In this document: positions 46,836 through 58,800 of the stretch, in pieces
Numbering within the stretch: position 1 is the first letter of the stretch
Layout: every line of letters begins with the position of its first letter
Assembly (NCBI GenBank): GCA_023374025.1
Contig: SIJG01000020.1
Coordinates: forward strand, 1,539,020-1,603,019
Length of the DNA: 64,000 bases
Reading direction: 5' to 3'
Source of the DNA: Heterodera schachtii
Lineage: Eukaryota > Nematoda > Chromadorea > Rhabditida > Heteroderidae
The notes under the pieces: generated by a model
The model's database searches: none
What the model was told of the DNA's origin: nothing
Seen by the model: the letters and a program-made list of their open reading frames with translations, nothing else
Translations under genes and position numbers: made by a program

Positions 46836-49800
46836 TCATTCCTCCTCGGTTGTGTACAGCGAAGCGGCGAAAACAATGTCTGAAAATTTAATGTCTTTTA
46901 AATCAATACTCCAAACTAATTACACGGAGACAAATTGAAAGCCATCAATTCTGCAACAAAGGATCATTTAAGCTGTTTTTAAACCAAAAAATGCGAAATT
47001 CGAAAGGACTGTTTTGGTTCGAATTCGGCTCCGGGGTTCGGAATTGGCCGAAATAGATGCTGTTTTCGTGGTCACCGACATCAAAAATCCCAGGAAACTT
47101 AGACCTGTCCTGGATTGGAGACAAACAATCCAAATGTAAAATCGCATCTCCCCCACCTCTTCGAATGGCGGCACTCGTCTCGCCCATCTTCTCGAACAGT
47201 GCCGGATCGCCCACAATGCGCGCCGCCTTGCGCACATCCTTGCACACCTCGTCCAGCCGTTGGATGCAGCGCACAATGATGCCCTCCTGGGCGTCGGTGA
47301 GCCGCATAATGTCGGCAAATTCCTTAAAATGGGAAAACCTCTAAATTTCGGAAACTGAAATTTTCAGTTTTTAAAGATTTTCGGGGAGGGGGGAGGGAGC
47401 AAAATGCTTTCTCCCAATCGGATCTCAAATATCCTCATAAATGTGAAAAAACAAGAAATTACAGATAAATTTGTCCCATCATTTAACTGAATAAAGTGTG
47501 GAATTTCAAATCCAGTATCTGTTTTATACTGTATTACTAAATTTTAAAGATTTTAAAATCAGTTTTTATCATTTTCTTACCATTCCCGTGGCCCACTGGT
47601 GGACCACCTCCATCAGGCCGAACTTCAGCTCGTCAACGACCGGCGAATTGGCCACACCGTACTGCCGTTGGACCGCATCGATGCGATTTGCAGCAGCGAT
47701 GACGTCATGTTCCAACTGATTTTGTATTAAATAAGACTAGTCTGTGCTCTCGTTTATATGAAAAGTAGGCATCGGTTCAAACCCCCTGAAAACGTGAAGC
47801 ATTTCGCCTGTGGTCCAGTGGTCTGCGCTCCCGTTTATAATGGAACGGGGGTCACCGGTTCGGACCCATTTGGCTGCATAAATTTTTTTTATTGGCCTAG
47901 TGATCTAATGCGAGTGATTTAATTGCCAAAAGTGCCATCGGTTCAATGCTTTTCCTCCCTGCCCCCTTTTGCCACCTCTTTAAGCAACGCTTTGTCCATG
48001 CGTTCCGGCAGTCGTTCATTCTGCTGCTGTTGTTGCTGGTGGTCCGCCAGCGCAGCTGCTGCGACTGCCGTTGGCGCATTGTCGCGTTGGAAACGACCGC
48101 CGCCCCCTCCTCCACCGCTGCCGTGGGCATTGTTTTGGTTTTTTGCCTTAAAGTTAGGCATTTTTTGAATGTCTTTTAATAATCTCCGCCAATAACGAGT
48201 CCATTAATTAGTAAATCATTAGTTAATTAGACGACTTTTCTTGTCAATTAGAACTTCGTTCGGGCCATGGCCGGCCCAGTCCTTGTTATCCGAAATGCGT
48301 AAATTTTGGGCTACACAATTTTTTTTTACGGGTTTCTACCCCATAACCCTGTATTTTTTGAGTCAATCAGTTTTTTGTGGATTTGTTTAGTCCATGACAA
48401 GATTTCTTGGCCCAATCTTGGGATTTTTAGCCCGTAAAGAATACATAATTATGATAGCCCCTATGGAGCTAAAGTGACCACCTCAAATTGGCACGTAATT
48501 GAGGAAAGCATTGCCGCAATTTGGGCAGCAGTGCGCTGCTCAAATTTGTTGTCCAGAATCAGTTCGGTGATCAGAAGTTCCTGGAAATGGAAGAAAAATT
48601 ATTAATTCGTTCGAAACAAAAAAGAAAAAAAAGTCGACAGAGAAAATTCGATAACATTTATTATATTTTAAAGACATTAATGAAATTAATTCAATTTTTG
48701 AAAAATAACTTAAAATTCCATCCGCTTTGGGGTCCATCCACAATAATTGTTTTTCGTAAAAAAATTTTTATCCAAGGGGATTAATTTTAACAAGTTATTT
48801 TCATCATCCGGTCCAAGAATCTTCAATGAAAGGCAATAAAAATTACAATTCGAAATCAAATTCTACAGAACCATAAGGGGGAAATGTTTAAAATTCCAAG
48901 AGTATAATTCGTAAAAAACTATTTAAAAACCCCCTTGCGCCCTCCCCACTTGGTTGCTGATTTCGCACGCCACTTTGCCCTTGAGGCCGACCATGTTGTG
49001 CCGGTCAATGTAATGCAACGCTTGGAGCACCTTCAGCCGGTCCACGTACTCCTTGGAGAACTGCAAGTTGTTGGACGAAGTTTCGAAGGCCAACCGTCGC
49101 TTTTGCTCCTCCATTTTGCATCGTTGGGCCATCAAACGGAGCTGAAGCACAAATTTGGTAAAATAAATGAAATAAAATTTGTTCGACTCCAAAGAATTGA
49201 CATTTTTAAAAATTTATTCGATTTAATTTTTTTTTGTTTTTTTCTCTGACAAAATTGCATTTGAAACGTAATTTATATAGTATTTATTCCTCGGAAATGA
49301 AATAATTGGACAGTCTAAATTATATTTCTCACATGTTGGCCAATTTGTGGACATTTTAGGCATGGGAACAGCGCCTCGGGCTCCACCACCAATTGGGCAC
49401 GGAGTTCGCGCACCTGTACAACACAAAAACAGAGAGTGATGAGAACGAACGGATGCATTTTACATGTAAAGAAATTAGATTTTTTTTACTATTTTAGAAA
49501 AATAGGGAAAAAGGCATAAAAATTTCATTTAAAACAAATAATTTCGGTGGAGGGGGGGGGGGACGAACAATTCCAAGATTTAAAAACATATTTTACTAGT
49601 AAAATGTTCGGCTCGAGGCGAGAGTGAGCGCTAAACGGAGGGGCAGTCTCTCTCCAATGCGATTGAAAATTGAAATTACCCCCCCCCCCCCATTTCGGCA
49701 CAGTTATTTATTTAACGACACGACAACGCACTTCGCGCAGCCGGTCCACCATGTCCACGTCACGCCGGTCGGTGTCCTGGCCAAGCACGTAGACCAGCTC

Positions 49801-52800
49801 GGACATGTCTGACAAAATTTTTGAAAAAATTTTCTAAAATAATTTTTGGAATTTCAATTTTTTTTTTGCGTCATCCGTCGCTTAAGACTTCCTACCTCGC
49901 TTTTTGAGCTGTTGCTGCTGCTGCTCGAAGCGGTCGCTGAGCGTCTCCAACTCGATGAGCAGTCGCCGCACCGCGCGGTCCGGCGACTGGGCACGGTACG
50001 GTCCGCTGATGCGCCTGTGCTCCTCCAGCACCGTGTCCACGCTCAGCTTGGCAATGCTGCGACGGCACACGGCGGTGAGACTGCACAAATGAAAAAAAAA
50101 TGGTTTCATTTTCAGGGAGTACGTCGTTCCCCTAGGCGTGTAAAGGTAAAATTTTTTTAGAAATGTATTAAAAAAAATATTGAATTTTTGCCTTTTAAAA
50201 AGCGTTAAATTTTTTGAATTCCTTGAACTTGAGGCCATACATGAAATAGGGGGGGGGGGGGGTCGACCCCCCCTGACTTCGTTCGTATGAGGGGCCGAAA
50301 GAGGGGGGGACTTCGTATTGGTTGGGAAAAAAATGTCAAAAAATGTGGGGAAAGGTCGGAGACGAAGGGAAAAGAGAGAAGAGACTTCGTAAAGGCAAAA
50401 AAATGTAAATAATTTAACAAAATCCTTTTAAATTTAGTCAATTTTGTACAAAAAATGCAAAAAATTTACGAAATTGAGTAATACTTGATTTTTTTAATCA
50501 AATAGGACTTCGTTTTGTAACAAATTTTACTCCAATTTTCAAAAAATTTCCGGCGGCGCCTATCGGCACCGCCGGACCCGCCCCCCCCCCCCCGTTTCTC
50601 CAAAAGTTTTTTGGAAAAAGCGCTCCGCAAAAAAAACGGATTTGAAAAACCAAAAAAATTTTGGCCCGAAGAGCAAAAAAAAAAAAAAAAAAGCTCTTCG
50701 CGAAATTTTTACGGGCGAGGACTTCGTAAATTTTGGTCTCCGACCCCCCCTGGACTTCGTTCGTATGAAGTCGTGTCGACCCCCCCTACTATTTCATGTA
50801 TGCTTGAGGCAGTACAGTGTGTACCTGTCCAAGCCGACGTCCTCCAGTATGGTGAAGGGTGCCTCGCGTGCAAATGCGTGGGCCGGCACAACGCCCTCGG
50901 GGCCATGCAACGCGGCATGGCTCAACAGGAGGCCATTGCGGTGCCATTTTTTGTCCTAAACAAACACAAAAATTTTTTTTAGTGGCTTTTAGCTTTTTTA
51001 AAAATTCAAATATTTGTTTTTTTACTGCCATTTTGTCCGAGTTTTTGGGTTAGATTTTCGAAAATTGGTTGAATGGATGTAGGGATTTATGGTCAGCGAT
51101 CCCGAAAATGCCCAATTTCTGGACCCACCCAATTTTTCGTTTTGAAATCAAATTTAAATAATTTTACGGAGGTTTTCGGTTTCTGAATTTTTTAATTCTT
51201 GGAAAAGGGGGGTTAAAATCCGTCGTTTTCAAATTTTTTTGGTTTTTTGGAAATAATTCCTTTCCCCATTATCCATTCTCCCCCCCCCCCCAAACCTCTT
51301 CGCTCAACGCGTCGTACGCTTTGTGCCGTTGGCCAAACTCGGAAAATTTGTCGCCACTGTTCGGCACGAACAGTGTCAGCAGGAAGTGACCACCGGTGTC
51401 GGTGAAACGGGCCTATATTTTATGGGGTGAAAATGAAAAATCACCCATAAATAAAAAAATTGCTAAAAAAATATAAGAATTAATGAAAACCCCAATGGAG
51501 AACAAAGATGGCTCCCAGAATCGTTTTTTTCAAAAAATTTAAGAAAAGTTCGAAATTAAATTCCAAAATTCTAATTGTAAGATTTTCAAAAATCGAATTT
51601 AAGTTCGTCAGATGAGTCCATGAAAATCAAAGAAACCCAAGCTTAAAAACACACACCAACCTTTAAAACAACAGCCAATCTGCCGACAATTGACAACGGT
51701 GCGTAATGGACAACCACCTGCCAAAGCATTGTAATTAGTTACATAATTAATTGCTAATTAAGCATTTAAAATAATTAATCAACTGATTACTGAACGAGGA
51801 GGCACCATACATAAAATAGGGGTGGGGTAAATGGAACCAATAAATTTCTTTAATTTTTTAAAATTTTATGGGGGACATCGATTTCTCCATTTTTGGGCAA
51901 AATATCCGTGCCATGATGGAGTCACATGACCTAGCATGTTAACTACCCTGTGCCAAGGGCCTTGGCCCCCCTAAAACCGTGATGAGTGAGCATTAATATT
52001 GTGTGGCACTGACCACTCGGCCAGGCGCGAACAGTTTGTCCTCGCGCCCGCGCTGCACCACCAGGGGCCAAGTGGTGGCCAACGCGTCGGCATAGCCCAA
52101 CACCGTCTCGAAATAGAGGCGCACGGAGGCCATGGAGGAGGAGGACGACGATGTCGATGGCACACTATCATCATTGTCGGCGGGTGGCATTGTTGTACAA
52201 CAATTTGTGGCCGTGGCACTCGCGGTGCCGTCGGCGGCAGGAGGAGGAGAGGGGGGAGAAGCAGCAGCACAGTGGGAACATTCCATGACGGGCAAAGCCT
52301 CAATTTGGTCATCAATCTGGAAATACAATTGTGCTGTTTATGGATGACATTGAAGCATTTTTTCCCACCGACAAATTCAGTAGAATTTTGTGATTAATTG
52401 CCCTCCCAAAAAATACAATTTTTTAAATCAAAATGGAGAGAGAGGGAGAGAGAAATGGAAAAGAAAGGGAGAAAAAAGAAAGCGGGAGAGAGAGAAAGTA
52501 AGAGAGCGTGGCGCAGAAAGAAAAAAGAAAATGCGTAAAAGAATGAGGGGGAAAAAGAGAGAAAAGTAAAGAAAAAAAAGGACGAGAGAGACAGTGGGAG
52601 GAGAGAAAGTGAGAGAAAGGTGGGAGAAAATAGAGTGAGAGAGGGGGGTAGAGAAAAAATGCTGACATTCATCACCGAAATGTGGATACAAAAAGGACGT
52701 ATTTTTAATTGAACAGCCATCAATTAAAATAAAATTGTCCTCCACGCCCCCCCCCCCCCTGTTGACCTCCTTGAGCTTGGCCTTTCGGGTGACCACCGCG

Positions 52801-55800
52801 CGCAGTGACGCGCGCTCCACGTAACTGCGCTGCAGCATGTCCTCAATGCGCAACTGCTCCACCCGCAGCAGGTTCAGCAGCATGCCGTATGTGAGCCGGA
52901 AGCGACTCTCCAGCGCAATTGGCTTTCCCTGGACCAATTTGTTTCGTTTGATTTAAGCAAAAAACTGTATTTTTAAAATAATTTCCCTAAGAAAAATTAA
53001 AAAAAGATTAATCTTAGAAAAATTTTTTATGTTAAAAAAACAAGAAAAAAAATATGAAAAATTTTTCAGCGATTTTTAGGCAAAACTTTTGAAAAAAAAC
53101 TAATTTATCTTAAATAAAAAATCAAAGTTTTTCAAAAAATTCAAGGAATGTAACAATTGGAGACTCCAAAAAAAGAATTTTTATTTATTTTCTGACCCGT
53201 GCGCTCTCGCCACTCAGCCCCTCTAGCAATGCCAAGCCCACACCCACTGACATTGAGCATGCTCTTCAGCGACGCGATGTCCGGCGGCTCGGCCCCTTGC
53301 CAAGATGATCACCGTGCCGGTCGAGTCGAGGCCTCGTCTGCCCGCCCGGCCGGCCATCGAAAATTTAAAGCATTTACAATGGTTGAGCCAGTGGGTTGGT
53401 TGTTCTACCTGCACATACTCCGTCGGGTTCAGAAACCGTTTTTGGTTGCCGTCAAATTTTTCGATGGTTTCAAACGCGACAGTTCTGGCCGGCATATTCT
53501 GCATAAAAAAATTATTGTATTTTCAAATCGGTAAATATTGGAAAATTTTTTCGGTTTCAAGAAAATTTTGCCGGAAAACCGTAAAAATGCACAATTTTTA
53601 ATGGAAAAAATTCTTTATGAAATTTACCTGAAATCGTAAAAATGTGTTATTTTTTTCATTTTCTAGAATTTGCAGGAAATTAATTAAAAAAATTATATAT
53701 TTTCTATTGGAAATTTTTTCATTTTCTGGAAATTTGTCTGGGATTCCGTGCCCATTTTTTACAAATTTATTAACATATATATTTTTGTTTGACTGACCAC
53801 GCCCATTGCAAATGTTTCGGTGGCGAACAAAATTTTGACGTATCCCCGCTGGAAGAGCAGCTCGACCACCTCCTTGACAATGGGCAAAATGCCGGAGTGG
53901 TGGACGGCAAAGCCACGCTTGCACAGCTCCTGCATCAGCAACACCTAAAATGGCACACAAAAAATTAATGGCACTTTTCAAGAATTGGTGGGTCGAAAAC
54001 ACAAAAAACCGAAACTCGAGACAAAATATTAGGATAAAACAGTGACCCAAGACGGCTCCTGGCCCAAAATATTGGCAAAACCCTGTTAAATTTTCAAATT
54101 GGCCGGCAAAAGTATGACAAATTCTTCCGAGTAGTTCTTCCAACATAAGAAAAAATTGAGCCAGAAGAAAAAAACTTTTCTTTTTTTTTGAAAAGTCAAA
54201 AATTTTAGAAATTTTTTCTTCCGAAGCATTAAGTAACATTTTTTTTATTGGGATTTCAAAAAAAAAACAAACCTAGTATCGAATTTTTGCATTCAGCCTC
54301 GCCCTGGTACCGATAAAAGCGCCAGCGTTTATTTATTTTTTTTAATTAAAAAAATTTGTGGCAAATTTTTGCCCTCAAAAAACGGGAGATAACCTGCGGC
54401 AACATTTTGTCGGTGCCCTTCAGCCGGTCAATGCATTTGGTGAAGAAGCGGTGGATGGCCGACTTCTCCTTCTCCGTGGTCAGGTCCACCGATTGGAGCA
54501 GTTGCGCGGTGTCGTCGCAGCGTTGGCGCGAAAAAACGAACACAACCTTACAATTAGAGGGGATCAGGCATTAGAATCCGAATTTATGATCCGGATTTTC
54601 TACGCTTCATCCCTTCCCTTTTTTGTACCACCAAAAAATCATATTTAAAAATTGAAAATTTAAAAATAAATGAAATTTAATTTAAAATTCTTACGTCTGC
54701 AAAAAATAAAATATTAGGGTTTCAAAATTTTTAGGTATTTTTTTTCTCATTATTTTCGTCAAAATTTTCTTAAAAAACAAACAAATTTTTTAAATTCAAA
54801 AAAAAAAGTTAAATTAATTTGATATGTTAATCATTAAACGAAAAAATAATAAAACCATTGGCAGAAGGTCTTCCGTTTTCAGATGGTCGATCAAATTGAT
54901 GAACACGTTTTTGCTCTGCAAAGAAAAACAAATAATTTTATAAACACAAAAACTTAACTTAATTTATTAATGAAAAAATCACTCGAAAATAAAAGGAAAA
55001 ACATTTTTAGGATTTAAAATTAATTAAAATCAGAAGATGAAGAAAATTAGAAAGAATTTTGAAAAAAATTTATTCAGGAAGTCAATTTAACTCGAAAATT
55101 TTGAAAATGAAAAAAAAAAACAAATTATTTTTAGGAATTTTAAGAAATGAGAAGACCAGGAACATTCAAAGGAAATTATTGAAAATTATTCAAAAAACAC
55201 AATTGTTTGGAGGAAGTAAATTCAATTTGAGAAATTTCGGAAATGAAAAAAAAAAATCATTTTTTAAATGATTTTGGCCAAATCACTCACATTTTTTGTG
55301 TTTGCGCCACCGCTTGTGCCACCCATGGGGCCGACGGGCCACCGATGTGCTGCAGGTGGTGCTGCTCCTGCGCCACCGCCTCGTCCTCCGCCGCCTCCCC
55401 TTCCCCCGCCTCCGCGTGCCGCGGCACCGCCGCCCCGCCCGCCGGCGCCGCGTCCTCCGCCTCCTCGGCCCGCGGCGGTGGCCGCCTTTTCCGCCAGCTT
55501 CTCCATTTTGCGTGCCTTCGCCTCAACCGCTTTTTGGTAGCTTAAAAATTGTCAATTTGTAAAATATAAAAAAAATTAGACTAAAATTTTAAGAAATTTT
55601 TTTGCAAATCCTAAAAAAATTTCAGTTTTTTTTGGTTCCTTCAATTGATGAAGTTTTTATTGTAATTTTTTGAAAAAGATTTTTTAAGATTTTTCTGTAA
55701 GCACAAAACCAAACCAAAAAAATTGCAGGGAAAACACTCATTAAAAAATTTCATGAATTTTGCATTATTTTCAGGCAATTTTTGCCATGCTCAATTTTCT

Positions 55801-58800
55801 TTCCCTTTTTTTAAATTAAAAATTTAATTGCACTTGCCCGGATGTCAAAAAGTCGCCACGTTTGTCCAAAATCATGAACATGTCCTTCTTGGTCTTCCCG
55901 TCCTGTCCCGTGTACAAATAACTGTTTAAAAAATGCAAATTATAATTTAAATTAAAAAATATGTCCCAAATTTTACTGTTCAAGGGGCACAGGCCGTTTC
56001 AGCGTTTGGATGACAAAAATTTTTCGATTTTTTATGCGCCTAAATTTGTTGTTTTTATAATTTTTTAAAAATTTTTGCCAATTTTCTCACCCAACCCAAT
56101 CCGCAAATTCCATACAGTTGGGCACCGTGGCGGACAACATCACAATTTTGACATGGGCCGGCAACATGATGAGCACCTCCTCCCAAACATGGCCCCGCTG
56201 AAAAATGTTTTTTTCAAAAATTTTAATGAATTTTCCCGTTAAAAATCGGTTTTATGTGTAAAAGTCGACCAACCTCGGCATCATTGATGTAGTGGACCTG
56301 AAAAACAGAAACAATTCAAGAAAACAATGGAATTTGTTATTTTTTGAATTTAGTTCCTTTGGTCAATGCTTTTTTAAATGGCAAAAAAATTGATTACAAA
56401 GTTCAAAAAGTTAAAATTCTCGTGCTAAAATTTTGGTTTTTGCAGTTTAATAAGAACCAATTACCAGAAAACTCTAATTATGTTTGTTAGACGAGTTTAA
56501 ATAATATTTAAAACGGAATGTGAATGAAGCTTCCAATTTTTAAATCCGAAAATTGTCACGGCTAATTTTTTTTAAAATTTTTATCCCCAAAAACTTGCAA
56601 TTTTTTCTTCCATTACCTCGTCAAAAATGCACCACTCCAGCTCCCGGATGACTTCCGACCCGTTGTAAAGCATTGAGCGCAAAATTTCGGTGGTCATCAC
56701 CAAACAGAAGGCGTCCGAGTGCAATTGGATGTCTAATGGGGGAAAAATTGGGAAATTTTTTTGGAAAATCAAGGAAAAATTCTTGGAAAATAATGGAAGA
56801 ATGAACGAACCACCGGTGACCAGCCCAACGTCGCCAAAATGGAGACGGAAATCGCGAAACTTCTGGTTGGACAGCGCTTTGATTGGCGAAGTGTAAATGA
56901 CTCTGAAAAAGTGAGGAAATTGGAGGGGGACGAATGATTTTGGCCAATTTTAATTCGTTTTTTTTTAAATTTATATTTATTTAGGAGTACAAAGAGCGAA
57001 AATTCAGGACATAATTCATATACATATAACACAAAAAAATTTTCGGGGGAAAAAACGAATTTTTGAAGATTTTCTAAAATTTTAAACAAATTTTTGGTTT
57101 TTTTTTTGTCAATTTTTTAATGAAAAAATCGAAATAATGGACAGTAAACAGATTTTTCGCAACAAATTGTGCCACCCCACCAACTAACCTCGTCCGGTGC
57201 AATTTGCACAATGCCACCGCATATTCCGCCACCACCGTTTTGCCCGCGCTGGTGTGTGCCGCGACAAAAACGGACGCGCCCTGCTCCATGCGGACGACCG
57301 CCTGCTGCTGGAACGGGTCCAACTCGAAGGGGTACTGAACGGAAAAAAATGTTAAAAATTAAATGGTTTTTTGTTTATTCATCAGAGAAGATGAACGCAT
57401 TTTGGACTTTACATCCATTCTTCCACTTAACTTTAGGGGAAAATTGTTTTTTTTTTTTTTTAATTTCTTAATGAATTTTTTGGCCGTCGGGAAAAATTGG
57501 TAAAATTTGGCCATTTTTTAAGAAATGTCCATACATAAGTGGGTTTTTTTGTGGAAAAATTAACTATTTTTTGAGGAAGAAATGGCTAACATTTTTTCAA
57601 TTTTTTGATTTCTTAAATTTCCGCGAATTGTGTCAGGGTTTTTACCTGCTTGGCCATGTTGTCCCGGAGCGCGTCGAATTCTGGCACTTTTCTGTTCACG
57701 TCCAGCATTTGGGCGAACGCAAATTTGCTCTCCGGCCCAATTTTGGCGGGGATGGGCGCCACCGACGGTTTTGGCGCAGTTTCGGCGCTTTCGGCGGCGC
57801 CGGACGGTTTTTGGTCGGGCGCAGCGGAAGCATCTGCGGCGACGGAGGCCTCCTGGGAAAATTTTTCAAAAATTCAAAAAAAAAAATTGAGAATCCAACC
57901 CCAAGCTTTTGGACCGTCTCGTCCAATGTGTGCAGCAGAGCAGCGGCATCATCAGCGATTATCTGCTGGTGAAAATGGATGAAAATGTGGAAAAACGGCC
58001 TGGGAAAATTCTTCGAACTTTTATTTTGAAAATTTTTGTAAATTAATTTATATGAATTTTTTTTTCTTTTTTTTTCATTCCTCTCCGTGCATTTTCAATT
58101 TGTTTAATTTCTTTTTTTCAAAAAATTTACGAGAAAACAATGATTAGAGAATGAACCCTTCAAATTTACCTCCTCCTCCTCGTTGTCAACACCGGCAGCA
58201 TCAGTCCGTCCAGGATGCCTGCTCCTGTTTTGGTCTCCCCTCTCGGCGGCGATTACGGCCAAATTTTGATGCCGAACAGTGGCGGCGGCGGCGGGAGCGG
58301 CCGCTGCGCCATTGTTGTCGCCGACTCCACCAATTTGTGCCGCTGCCGCCGCTGCTTCGTCGAGCATGGCGCCCACATCCAACAATTGTGCTGCTGTTGT
58401 GCCGATGCAATTTCCGTGCCAATGTCGGCATCGTCGTCACTGATTTCGTCCTCCGCCCGCTCGGCATGGAAAATGCGCTCAACGTCCAGCTGGAAGCCGC
58501 TCAAATTGACCGGGCCAGCAAAGCCGGGCGGCGTTGCCAAAATGTCTGTGAGCAACAACAAATTTCAAATTTGTTATTTTACTAGGTAGTTTTTTTCTTG
58601 AAAAATTTTTAGACTTGAGAAATTTTCCTAAGAAAATACAGTAAAAGTAATAAATTTATTGTCGCCTATTTGCATGGCTTAAACAATTAATATAGTAATT
58701 TTTTCCGCCCATTAAAAATTCCTATTTTTTAAAGCGGTAAAAAAGGGGCACCTTCAAAATTCAAAAAGCGCTCTTCCTCCGCCTTCGCTGTTTCCGCATC

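Noticed and set aside
47806..47880. Functional tRNA gene
   Set aside because: The anticodon loop is too long and the acceptor stem does not pair; classed as tRNA-derived repeat.
52394..52937. 169-residue Ser/Phe/Leu-rich ORF
   Set aside because: Its N-terminal part is real SKI2 exon 21; the rest is translation of the purine tract through the intron.
55264..55562. Plus-strand Ala/Pro-rich ORFs
   Set aside because: Antisense of the SKI2 RGG-box exon.
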